Positions 18,076-25,915 of a stretch of DNA of 42,392 bases are shown in pieces. Every line of letters starts with the position of its first letter. Position 1 is the first letter of the stretch. The notes under the pieces are model-generated. The model saw only the letters and a program-made list of their open reading frames with translations, was not told the DNA's origin and did not search any database. The stretch covers positions 17,600 through 59,991 of the forward strand of contig DAXV01000006.1 in assembly GCA_002506595.1 (NCBI GenBank). The letters are read 5' to 3'. The position numbers were made by a program, and so were the translations under genes. The DNA is from Acidilobaceae archaeon UBA158 (GTDB lineage: Archaea; Thermoproteota; Thermoprotei_A; Sulfolobales; Acidilobaceae).

Positions 18076-18486
18076 TTATGAACCTAAGACTTTTAATAAA
18101 TTTAGCATCAAGCTTAAACCTTTAGATACTTCAGGTTGTGATAAAGAAGTTATTAATCCTGATAGGGACATTGGTTTAGCTTCTTCTTTTTTCTTCATAA
18201 CTGATAAAGAATCTCCCATTTTATTTAATATTTCTTTATCTAATGATTCCAATAAACCTAACAAAAGATCTAATTTTTCTAAATTTTCTTGTCTTGTTAA
18301 TTTTTCAATTAATTTAATTAGTTGAGGTAATCTATCTATTACTAAAAACGTTTCTTCGCTTACTAAGAGATTTGATATCGCCTTTAATAATTCCTCATCT
18401 TTTAAGATGTTATTTAACAATTCAACAAGATTAAGAAGTCTTTCAATGCTTTCTGATTGAAGTTCAGCCTCATTTATTTCTTCCAT
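18076..18486 (-). CDS. DUF1641 family protein (first cassette)
   Basis: This paralogue of the protein at 16315 is 136 residues, strongly helical and leucine-rich, ending with the DUF1641 signature SLSGLITSLSQPEVSKGLSLMLNLLKVLG. It lacks Cys. The reading frame extends upstream to 18552, but the ATG at 18486 has GGTGATT five bases before it and lies 10 bases after the upstream flavoprotein stop, so it is the chosen start. It is fourth in the dsrE-tusA-SQR-DUF1641 run. The protein probably binds the adjacent flavoprotein, by inference from the repeated pairing. Confidence 0.83.
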   Translation of the reverse strand: MEEINEAELQSESIERLLNLVELLNNILKDEELLKAISNLLVSEETFLVIDRLPQLIKLIEKLTRQENLEKLDLLLGLLESLDKEILNKMGDSLSVMKKKEEAKPMSLSGLITSLSQPEVSKGLSLMLNLLKVLGS

Positions 18487-18496
18487 AATAATCACC

Positions 18497-19684
18497 TTAT
18501 TTAAATATCCTCCACAAAACTTCAGGCTCTGTTCTTTCAAAATAAACATCAAATATTGGATCCCAGAATTCTGGATGTTTTATAACATCCCAATATACAT
18601 CCGCAAACAATCTTTTCATAATAAAGTTAATTGTATTTGCTGGAACTTTTACTGCAGGATGATTATAATCACTTATAACAAATGTACCTTTTTGAAAACC
18701 TATTTCTGTTGGACAATTTGTTCTACCAGTATTTTTAGCATCTAAGCCTAAGACTCTCTTGGCAACTACTTTAGCTTGTAAATGGGCCGTGACGCCAGTT
18801 TTAGCATTTGTTGACGTTGATGCATCCCCTATCGCAAAAGCATCATCATAACTTAATATTTGATTTGTTAGTTTATCTGCATTTATAAAACCATCCTGGT
18901 TTACAGAATCTTCAGGCTTAATCTCTATTTTAGGCCCTTTATGAACTGGGACAACAATAGCTGCATCATAACTTAGTTCTTCTCCTTCAAGAGAAGTAAT
19001 CTTTTTATTATCTGTATCTATCTTATCTGCAGTGAAAAATGTCATAACATTTATACCTCTTTCCTTTAATATGGGTTCTAAAACTTCGTTAAATGTTTCA
19101 GCGGGATAAGCCCTTGGATAAGGAACTGCTAATACCATGTTTATATTTTCTCTAACTCCTCTTAATCTAAAAACTTCATCTGCGAGCAAAATACCTTCAT
19201 AAGGAGATGGAGGACATCTATGATAAGGATCTCCTACTGATATCACAAACGTTCCTTTTTTCATGCTATTCACAATATTAAACACCTTTGAAGCATTTTC
19301 AGGAGTAGAGTGAAAATCGCCAAATTGATTAACTAGTTTTTCATTACCTTCAATTGATTTATGATCTATTGTAACTCCAGGAGCAATAGCTATATAGTCA
19401 TAACTTAATTTTTTATTTGTGCTTAAAGTAATGCTTCTTTCTTGTAAGTCTATCTTCTTAACACTATCAATGATTAAATTAACTCCTTTAACTAAAAGCG
19501 AGCTTAATGGCCTATATAAATTGGAATAATCATTTCTAAATGCTATTTGTAAAAGTTGAGGCCAATAATAATGATTAGGAGAGTCATTTATTACTGTTAC
19601 ATCAAACTCTTTAGCTAAAGAATTAGCTAAGATTGCCCCTCCAGAACCACCACCTACTATTAAAAATTTCTCTTTTTCAATCAT
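18497..19684 (-). CDS. Sulfide:quinone reductase-like flavoprotein (first cassette)
   Basis: A 395-residue FAD oxidoreductase. The nucleotide-binding motif is GGGSGG (11-16). The redox-Cys region RCPPSPYEG holds Cys157, a second Cys324 lies in NCPTEIGF, and the GDAST flavin motif is at about 286-290. The aromatic, amphipathic C-terminus (about 355-395) resembles the membrane-docking end of SQR. Two SQR-type Cys plus GD make sulfide or polysulfide oxidation to sulfane sulfur with quinone reduction the best guess. The ATG at 19684 (GAGGA nine bases upstream) is preferred over an in-frame TTG at 19693 that abuts the Shine-Dalgarno. It lies 25 bases after the tusA-like gene. Confidence 0.82.
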   Translation of the reverse strand: MIEKEKFLIVGGGSGGAILANSLAKEFDVTVINDSPNHYYWPQLLQIAFRNDYSNLYRPLSSLLVKGVNLIIDSVKKIDLQERSITLSTNKKLSYDYIAIAPGVTIDHKSIEGNEKLVNQFGDFHSTPENASKVFNIVNSMKKGTFVISVGDPYHRCPPSPYEGILLADEVFRLRGVRENINMVLAVPYPRAYPAETFNEVLEPILKERGINVMTFFTADKIDTDNKKITSLEGEELSYDAAIVVPVHKGPKIEIKPEDSVNQDGFINADKLTNQILSYDDAFAIGDASTSTNAKTGVTAHLQAKVVAKRVLGLDAKNTGRTNCPTEIGFQKGTFVISDYNHPAVKVPANTINFIMKRLFADVYWDVIKHPEFWDPIFDVYFERTEPEVLWRIFK

Positions 19685-19709
19685 TTTAATCAATCCTCTA
19701 AGAAAAAAA

Positions 19710-19952
19710 TTATTTTTTTGCTGTAATTTTAATCACAGCGATTATCTTATCTTTATCTTCTTTTAAATCTACCAGCTCGTTCTTTGTTCTTTCTATCCAT
19801 GCTTTAATATCACTCTTAAATCCGGGATCTGTGGCCCAAATTTCTAATACGTCACCATTTTTTGCATTTCTATATGCTTTAGTTAAATTTGTTATAGGAC
19901 CTGGACAAGATAAACCCCTTGCATCTATTACCTTTTTTTCTTTTTCACTCAT
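19710..19952 (-). CDS. TusA/SirA-family sulfur carrier protein
   Basis: An 80-residue TusA-like protein. It has the opening DARGLSCPGPITNL with the CPxP motif (Cys16), whose Cys carries persulfide sulfur, and GDVLEIWATDPGFKSDIKAWIE typical of the fold. An in-frame GTG at 19961 lies within the GAGGTG ribosome site, so ATG 19952 is the start. The Shine-Dalgarno overlaps the TGA stop of the dsrE-like gene. In sulfur-oxidising organisms TusA exchanges sulfane sulfur with DsrE-type proteins. The pairing with dsrE and SQR supports that role rather than tRNA thiolation alone. Confidence 0.9.
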   Translation of the reverse strand: MSEKEKKVIDARGLSCPGPITNLTKAYRNAKNGDVLEIWATDPGFKSDIKAWIERTKNELVDLKEDKDKIIAVIKITAKK

Positions 19953-19962
19953 ATTTTTCACC

Positions 19963-20364
19963 TCAAATAAATAACGTCTGACCCCCTTCAGAATTCTGTA
20001 AAAATGTTGCTACACCAACAACATCATCTACCAATTCATTAAAGTCTTCCTTCTTTAATCCCATAACAGATGCCATTAGACTGCATGCATATATCTTTAC
20101 TCCCATTGATTTTGCTTCTTTTAGCATATCAACCCATGATGGAGCATTATTTTTCTTCATACCTTCCATTAATAATGGAACCATGTTTTCGAATTCTTTC
20201 GGCCAAACAGGACTTGCAGGTTTTTTAGTAAATTTAGTTAAGGCCCATCCAGTAACAAATATTTGGACGTCCATTCCCATAGCTGCAGCTCCTTGAGCAA
20301 TTACTCCAACAGGTATAAGTTTATCATCTGTTCCAGAATATACAATAATAGATAGTTTAGACAT
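19963..20364 (-). CDS. DsrE-family sulfurtransferase-like protein
   Basis: A 133-residue protein with the DsrE/F-like alpha-beta fold: KLSIIVYSGTDDKLIPVGVIAQGAAAMGMDVQIFVTGW, then KIYACSLMASVMGL with the single Cys (Cys94 from the chosen start), the expected persulfide-carrying residue, and a C-terminal VGVATFLQNSEGGQTLFI. Family members pass sulfane sulfur to TusA. Two adjacent ATGs exist; GAGGTGG is better spaced for the second (20364). It is first in the leftward sulfur operon, with tusA starting 10 bases after its stop. I assign it to DsrE2/DsrE3-like proteins without choosing the subtype. Confidence 0.85.
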   Translation of the reverse strand: MSKLSIIVYSGTDDKLIPVGVIAQGAAAMGMDVQIFVTGWALTKFTKKPASPVWPKEFENMVPLLMEGMKKNNAPSWVDMLKEAKSMGVKIYACSLMASVMGLKKEDFNELVDDVVGVATFLQNSEGGQTLFI

Positions 20365-20449
20365 CATACCACCTCTTCCACTTATTTTTTCTTTTTAGAG
20401 AATTTTATTTCTTAATATATGCTGTATCTATACGAATAGAATATTAGTG

Positions 20450-20473
20450 CTTATATAGTAATCTCTATATAAG
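20450..20473. promoter_or_regulatory. Perfect 9-bp inverted repeat in the divergent sulfur-operon promoter region
   Basis: CTTATATAG, six bases (TAATCT), then CTATATAAG. It lies about 86 bases upstream of the dsrE-like start and 58 bases upstream of the divergent gene at 20531. A dyad of this size and spacing suits a dimeric winged-helix regulator. The arms also contain TATATA, so one may double as a TATA box. Confidence 0.5.
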
Positions 20474-20497
20474 AAATTATCATTTTATTAATATAAA

Positions 20498-20505
20498 TTT
20501 AAATA
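20498..20505 (+). promoter_or_regulatory. TATA box for the gene at 20531 (leaderless)
   Basis: TTTAAATA is centred about 29 bases before the GTG at 20531, so transcription would start at or next to the start codon. That explains the missing Shine-Dalgarno at proper spacing. Confidence 0.45.
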
Positions 20506-20530
20506 TTCCAAAGTATAAAATACTATATAG

Positions 20531-20977
20531 GTGTTAAACGAGCTTATGGATCAATTCCCACTAGTTTATGTTGACCAAGTAATTGGGTTGGTAAAGTATT
20601 TGAATTCCATTGGCGGAAAAGTTGATTCATCAAGATTAGATGAAATGTTAGATGTAGATATTGATTTATTACCCCATGTTATAAAAGCAGCTGAAATAAT
20701 TGGATTAGTAAAGCAATCAAATGGAGACTTAATTATTACAGAAAACGGTAAAAAAATTGAAGAAGCGGAAAATAAAGATATGAGAATAATTATGAAAAAA
20801 TTAATTAAGAATGTAGAACCATTTAAGGAAATAATATCTAATGCGAAGAGGAATCAGATTAATGTAGAAAAACTAACAGAGATATTAGAAAAAAATGGCT
20901 ATAATAATATTGATGAAGCTATTAATATTATAACACAATGGTTAGCCCTAATCGGAATAAATGTAATACTAGAATAA
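20531..20977 (+). CDS. Stand-alone C-terminal AAA-associated-domain-like protein (possible winged-helix regulator)
   Basis: The 148 residues resemble the domain found after the ATPase in some nitrate/sulfonate-type ABC transporters (C-terminal AAA-associated domain): FPLVYVDQVIGLVKYLNSIGGKVDSSRLDEML, DLLPHVIKAAEIIGLV, then a wing-like DLIITENGKKIEEAENKDMRIIMKKLI, and a C-terminal helical part. No ATPase is attached or nearby. The fold reads as winged-helix-like, so DNA binding is possible. The start is taken as the leaderless GTG at 20531; an ATG at 20546 is the alternative. It is divergent from the dsrE-tusA-SQR operon, with the dyad at 20450 between them. Confidence 0.6.
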   Translation: MLNELMDQFPLVYVDQVIGLVKYLNSIGGKVDSSRLDEMLDVDIDLLPHVIKAAEIIGLVKQSNGDLIITENGKKIEEAENKDMRIIMKKLIKNVEPFKEIISNAKRNQINVEKLTEILEKNGYNNIDEAINIITQWLALIGINVILE

Positions 20978-21004
20978 ATTTAAAATAAGAAAACAAATAA
21001 AGAT

Positions 21005-21364
21005 TTAGATTAAGTCCTTTTCTTGTGATTCTTGTAATTTTTCTGGAGTTATAACCATAACCATTTTATTTACCATTAATTCTACTATCTTTTTTATTCC
21101 TCTTTGGCCAGGAGAATATTTTGACCTGACAATATCTACTTCTTCAAGCCTCCTTATTTGGCTACTTACATTTGCTTTGCTTTGATTTACTAAATTTGCT
21201 AGATCCTCTAAATCTGCAGGTCCTTTTTGCAATATTGCTAATATTTTTGCTCTTGTATCACTAGCTAATGCAGACGAAACTTTAGCTATAGCCTTAGGAC
21301 CTATTACATACAATACTTTATCTCTTTCATAAATACCTTCCTTTGTAGGTATATTTTCTGACAT
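21005..21364 (-). CDS. ArsR-family winged-helix transcription regulator
   Basis: A 119-residue protein. Its central winged helix runs VSSALASDTRAKILAILQKGPADLEDLANLVNQSKANVSSQIRRLEEVDIVRSKY, with the recognition helix around SKANVSSQIRRLEE and a wing at SPGQRGIKKIVEL. No Cys metal site is present (no CxC), so it is not a classic metal sensor. Start ATG 21364 has AAGGAG nine to twelve bases upstream. It converges with the gene at 20531 across a 27-base gap and lies about 650 bases from the sulfur operon, so it is a plausible local regulator, by location only. Confidence 0.85.
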   Translation of the reverse strand: MSENIPTKEGIYERDKVLYVIGPKAIAKVSSALASDTRAKILAILQKGPADLEDLANLVNQSKANVSSQIRRLEEVDIVRSKYSPGQRGIKKIVELMVNKMVMVITPEKLQESQEKDLI

Positions 21365-21618
21365 ATCATTTCACTCCTTTTTCTTACTTATCTCTACGGT
21401 CTATACCTATGTAATACTGGGTTAATATTTTTTTGTATCCAATACATTTATTAGATTATTAATTTTATTTTTTTAAAAACTTCTTATCTATCTATTTAAA
21501 TTATATTTATAAATATTTCCCACTTAAAGATAATAAATAATACTATGTTATTAAATTATAACAAATTTAAATTTAGACAAAAAGACTATAATATTGAGCA
21601 ACAAAAAAGTGATAAAAA

Positions 21619-22512
21619 TTGGGTTTATCATTAAAAGAAAAATATTATCAGATGAATAATAATGATTTTAAGACATTATTCATAATAGAAAAACTCATGC
21701 ATAACTATGGTTTCGTTCCATTAGAAGTCATAGAAAATAAATCCTCTATAAATCAAAATCAAGTCAAAAAGTCGATTGAAAAGCTTCTTGACTTAGGATT
21801 AATTATATCTGAAACTTCCCCTTTCTATGGTTATCAGTTAACCTTTAATGGATTAGATATTTTAGCTCTAAGATTTTACTTTAATAAAAAGATAATTATT
21901 GATATAGGGGATAAAATAAATTCAGGAAAGGAAAGTGATATATATAATGCCAAGTTAATTTCTGAGAAAGATGCAATTATAAAATTTCATAAAGAAGGAA
22001 GGACATCATTTAAGGCAATTAAAAGGAAAAGATCGTTTGAATTTAAAAAGTGGAACTCTTGGATCGAGTTATCTAAAAAAATAGCAAATAGAGAGTTTTC
22101 AATATTAACTAATCTATGGAAAAGAGGTGCATTAGTTCCGGAACCTATATATAATAATAGGCATTCAATAATAATGGAAAAAATAGATGGAGTAGAATTA
22201 TATAAAATTAAAGAATTAAGCGAAGAAATGCTAAAAAACATAATAAATGATGTTATAGTTACATTAAAAATTGCATATAAAGAAATAGGCATAATACATG
22301 GGGATCTAAGCCCTTATAACATATTAGTAAGTAATGGCCAAAATTCCAGAGGGTATATAATTGATTGGCCACAATTTATTGATGCTAAAGATAAAAATGC
22401 AGATTTAATTTTAAAAAAAGAACTAGAATATTTAGCCTCTTATTTTTACAAAAGATTTGAGATAGAAGTAAGCGTTGAGGAATTAATAAATTCCATAAAA
22501 GGGGGGAATTGA
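21619..22512 (+). CDS. RIO2-family atypical protein kinase/ATPase
   Basis: RIO2 acts in late small-subunit maturation. The 297 residues have an N-terminal winged helix (about 1-90), a flexible P loop NSGKESDIYNA (101-111), IKFHKEGRTSFKAIK with the ATP-binding Lys122, catalytic HGDLSPYNIL (227-236; Asp229, N234), and the metal motif IIDWPQFID (Asp249). The RIO2 consensus for the last is IDFPQ, so only a Trp replaces the Phe. It starts at TTG 21619; only a weak GTGAT lies upstream. The last codons overlap DUF460: the TGA stop shares bases with its ATG, so both come from one transcript. Confidence 0.92.
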   Translation: MGLSLKEKYYQMNNNDFKTLFIIEKLMHNYGFVPLEVIENKSSINQNQVKKSIEKLLDLGLIISETSPFYGYQLTFNGLDILALRFYFNKKIIIDIGDKINSGKESDIYNAKLISEKDAIIKFHKEGRTSFKAIKRKRSFEFKKWNSWIELSKKIANREFSILTNLWKRGALVPEPIYNNRHSIIMEKIDGVELYKIKELSEEMLKNIINDVIVTLKIAYKEIGIIHGDLSPYNILVSNGQNSRGYIIDWPQFIDAKDKNADLILKKELEYLASYFYKRFEIEVSVEELINSIKGGN

Positions 22513-24488
22513 TGGAAGATAAAAGAGAATTCTACATGGGTATAGACATAGAAAGTGGGAGCCCCCTCTCTAAGGAAAATCACAAATTCTATGCTGTAAT
22601 AATAGATAATGATTTAAGAATAGTTAATAAAATAAAAGAAGTTACGTTATCATCATTAATAAGACTTGCGTGGGAATGGAAACCAAAAGTGATAGCAACT
22701 GATAATATTTTTGAAATCGTTAAAGATGAAAAATCGTTATCAAAAATTCTTTCACTCTTACCTTCACAAACCCAACTTGTACAAGTTACCATAAATGAAG
22801 GGAGGTTTGCTGATATAAAAGAGATAGCAAAACAAATAAACTTAGACATAGAACAAGGTAAGTTAACCCCAAGTAAAACAGCATATATAGCAGCTATTAT
22901 AGCGTCAAAAGGTAAAGGAACGAAGATATCATTTTCGAATGAGAAGACCCAAATAATTGTTTCCAAAGGTAGGTGGTCAAAAAGCGGAGGCATGAGCCAA
23001 AGTAGATATCAAAGAAGAATAAGGGCTTCAGTAAATATAGCTGCAAACAAAATTAAAGATCTATTAGAAAGATCTGGTATCGATTATGATATGTTCGTTA
23101 AAAAAGGAGAAGGAGGAATAGATTCAGCAATTTTTACTGTATATGCGCCTAGAGAAAAGCTCTATGGAATTGTAAGGCCTCATAAAGGTATTGATTATTC
23201 TATAGCAATTAAATCGATTTATGATGGAAAAATCTTATTTGGAAATAACTTAGATAAACCCGATAGACCTATTATTGTAGGTATAGATCCAGGCATTACT
23301 ACAGGCATTGCTATAATTGATTTAGAAGGAAATGTTTTATACTTAGGCAGCAAAAAAGAAATGGATCGAGGAGACATTATTTCATTAATATATTCTTATG
23401 GGAGACCTATATTGCTAGCCGTGGATGTAGATATAATACCAGATATGGTAAAGAAACTTGCCGGCCAAATAAATGCAGAAATATATGTACCAAAAGAAGA
23501 CATGCTTGTGGCAGATAAAAGCATATTAGCATTAAAAGCAACAGGTGGAGAAAATCCAGATACAACTCATGAAAGGGACGCATTAGCATCTGCATATAAG
23601 GCTTTTCTTAATTACAAATCCAAGTTATCTCAAGTAGAATCTTATGTAGAAAAAATAGATATAGACTTAGATATAGATAAAATAAAAGCTGATGTAATAA
23701 GAGGTATAACAATTGCAGATGCTATAGATAAACAAATTAATGAAATGCTAAACTTAAATAATGAAGAATATAAAGAAGAAACGGATAGTAATTGCAGCCA
23801 GGAAAAGCAATCAGATAATGAACTAATTTCTAAAATACAAAAATTAGAGGCAGAAAAAATTATATTAGAAAATAAGATAAATGAACTAATGAAATCCTTA
23901 GCCATTTCTGAAAGTGAAATCAAGTTAGCAAAACAAAAATTAAAAAGTGAATTACTAAAAGACGAAGAAATCAAAAAACTAAAAAATGATGTATCTAGGT
24001 TAAATTCACTAGTCAATGAACTCGAAGTAAGCATAAATATTGCTAATGAAAAGAATAATTTATTTAAATATATGATAATGAAAATATTAAACAATGAAAT
24101 AATAATTATAAAAAGACTTCAATCGTTAAGAATGAATAGCATTAAAAAAGTAGAAGACGTTTATGGTAAACTAAAGCCAGGAGATGTGATTTTAGTAGAA
24201 GAACAAGGATCTTTTGAAAACGATGCGATAAACTATATAATAAAAAATGATATAATGGCAGTTATAGTTAATAGAGAAGATACAACTTTAGCGGATTTAT
24301 TAAAGAAAAAAGGTATACCAGTTTTAAACAAAAGCAACTACAATATATTTGATATTGATATCTTTACCTTTGGCCCTTCATCTATTTTAAGAGATGCCTC
24401 AATAAAAAGTAAAGAATTGAAGAAAAATAATGCAGAAGGAATAGATTTAATGAATATAATAGATCAATATAGAAAAAATAAAATATAA
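22512..24488 (+). CDS. DUF460 protein: two RNase H/RuvC-like regions, a GGQ-like segment, coiled coil
   Basis: A 658-residue archaeal DUF460 protein. Residues 1-140 read as an RNase H-type domain (GIDIESG near 10, ATDN at 62, TPSKTAYIAAIIASKG at 119). Residues 150-235 contain GRWSKSGGMSQSRYQRRIR (GG at 159-160), resembling the GGQ loop of eRF1 and Vms1-type factors. A second RuvC-like domain follows with GIDPGITTG (Asp259), AVDVD (305, 307) and THERDALASAY (353, 356). Residues 435-515 are coiled coil, and the C-terminal alpha-beta part (about 550-630) has GDVILVEEQG. The ATG overlaps the RIO2 stop and has GGGGGGAA before it; an in-frame TTG at 22509 is the alternative. Function is unknown; the release-factor likeness is my inference. 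Confidence 0.88.
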   Translation: MEDKREFYMGIDIESGSPLSKENHKFYAVIIDNDLRIVNKIKEVTLSSLIRLAWEWKPKVIATDNIFEIVKDEKSLSKILSLLPSQTQLVQVTINEGRFADIKEIAKQINLDIEQGKLTPSKTAYIAAIIASKGKGTKISFSNEKTQIIVSKGRWSKSGGMSQSRYQRRIRASVNIAANKIKDLLERSGIDYDMFVKKGEGGIDSAIFTVYAPREKLYGIVRPHKGIDYSIAIKSIYDGKILFGNNLDKPDRPIIVGIDPGITTGIAIIDLEGNVLYLGSKKEMDRGDIISLIYSYGRPILLAVDVDIIPDMVKKLAGQINAEIYVPKEDMLVADKSILALKATGGENPDTTHERDALASAYKAFLNYKSKLSQVESYVEKIDIDLDIDKIKADVIRGITIADAIDKQINEMLNLNNEEYKEETDSNCSQEKQSDNELISKIQKLEAEKIILENKINELMKSLAISESEIKLAKQKLKSELLKDEEIKKLKNDVSRLNSLVNELEVSINIANEKNNLFKYMIMKILNNEIIIIKRLQSLRMNSIKKVEDVYGKLKPGDVILVEEQGSFENDAINYIIKNDIMAVIVNREDTTLADLLKKKGIPVLNKSNYNIFDIDIFTFGPSSILRDASIKSKELKKNNAEGIDLMNIIDQYRKNKI

Positions 24489-24489
24489 A

Positions 24490-25710
24490 CTAATAGAGAG
24501 TTGTTTCACCCTTTAAAATTCTCATTGTTAAAGCTGGCAAATTCTCAAGATATTCATCAACAATACTATTTATTTCTTGCTTTATATTTGAAGTAAGTTT
24601 AGTATTATTATCAAGTATAACTGCTACATCTGCAATTAGCGGATCATTAATTGGTCTACCTATTTGGCCTAATAGTCTTATAGTTACTTCTTTTAATCCA
24701 TTTACTTTAGAGTATATTTCCTCGGCAAGCTCTTTTGATGCAATATTATATATCTTACCAATATGTGTAACTGGGTTCTTACCTGCAGTTGCTTCTAAAC
24801 TCATAGGTCTCATCGGTGTTATAAGTCCATTAGCTCTATTGCCTCTACCAGTTGCACCATCATCTCCATGTTCTGCGCTAGTTCCAGTTACAGTTAAATA
24901 GAAAACACCCTCATCAGGTAAATCACCATTATTAACATAAACCCTAACATTATAGTTTGGAGCAATTTTAGATGAAAGATCTAAGATCTTTTCTTTTATT
25001 TCTTCCTTTATTTCTAAATATTCGCTTGGCGTATTAACAAATCTTGAAACAATTGCATTTGCTATTGTTATATCTATATTATTTCCATTTCTTAATCCCA
25101 TAACCTTAACATCTTCTCCAGAAGCTGGAACCCTATTTTTAAAATCTTTGCTATTTAATGTCCTTTCAGTTTCATATACTAGCCTTTCTAAAGTTGACAT
25201 AGGAGCAAATCCTGCACCAAAACTCGTATCGTTTGATCTATGTGATTGGGATTTTGAATCATATATACCTCTTAGATCAGAACTTCCTTTACCTATTTTA
25301 TAATCAACAATAACATGTTGTTCTGGATCTAGGAATCTTAAATTATTTGATATCCAATCTTTAACAGCTTTAACTACTATGCGACCAACTGGTATTTCTT
25401 CAACACCTTCGGATGTCCTTACTTCCGTTGTAGCTCTACCAGAAACTATTATGTAAATAGGTTGAATAACATCGCCTCCTCCCCATCTTGGTGTTGCCTG
25501 TCCTCCAACAAGCAACACCTTATCTAAATTATGGTGCATTATTACCCCATATTTTTGCAAATAATATAAACTTAGTTGCCTACTAGCCTCTTCAGAAGCT
25601 GCATCACTTATATAATCAGGATGGCCAAGGCCCTTCCTTTCAACAAGTTCTATTTGATTGTCCTGAACCGAAGATGCAGTAATTTCTCTAACAACTATAT
25701 TTTTCACCAA
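24490..25710 (-). CDS. mat: Archaeal S-adenosylmethionine synthetase
   Basis: Archaeal-type methionine adenosyltransferase, which makes SAM from methionine and ATP. The 406 residues include VERKGLGHPDYISDAASEEASRQLS, VLLVGGQATPRWGGGD, DTSFGAGFAPMSTLER and GTSAEHGDDGATGRGNRANGL (the nucleotide-binding signature), then MEATAGKNPVTHIGK-like residues (LEATAGKNPVTHIG). The chosen TTG at 25710 has GGTG six bases upstream; a GTG three bases later is possible. It ends one base from the DUF460 stop (convergent) and is divergent from the CBS operon. The TATA-like ATTTAAAACTTT at about 25758-25767 leaves a leader of only about 25 bases, too short for a riboswitch. Confidence 0.96.
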   Translation of the reverse strand: MVKNIVVREITASSVQDNQIELVERKGLGHPDYISDAASEEASRQLSLYYLQKYGVIMHHNLDKVLLVGGQATPRWGGGDVIQPIYIIVSGRATTEVRTSEGVEEIPVGRIVVKAVKDWISNNLRFLDPEQHVIVDYKIGKGSSDLRGIYDSKSQSHRSNDTSFGAGFAPMSTLERLVYETERTLNSKDFKNRVPASGEDVKVMGLRNGNNIDITIANAIVSRFVNTPSEYLEIKEEIKEKILDLSSKIAPNYNVRVYVNNGDLPDEGVFYLTVTGTSAEHGDDGATGRGNRANGLITPMRPMSLEATAGKNPVTHIGKIYNIASKELAEEIYSKVNGLKEVTIRLLGQIGRPINDPLIADVAVILDNNTKLTSNIKQEINSIVDEYLENLPALTMRILKGETTLY

Positions 25711-25915
25711 TTTTCACACCCTTTAATCCATACCTCTGAATTTTCAAATAATATGTAAAGTTTTAAATTATTTTGCTCTATACTTATTAGTTTTATTTAT
25801 ATACAAAAATTTAATATTTTATAAAAACTAGCTAATTGTATTTATATAGTTAATTGAAAAAAATCAGAAGATAGACATAAATACCTATAAATCTATAATA
25901 TAAAAGGGTGAAAAA

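Noticed and set aside
25711..25770. Possible SAM riboswitch upstream of the SAM synthetase
   Set aside because: The predicted leader is only about 25 bases and shows no stem structure; archaeal SAM riboswitches of this kind are not established.
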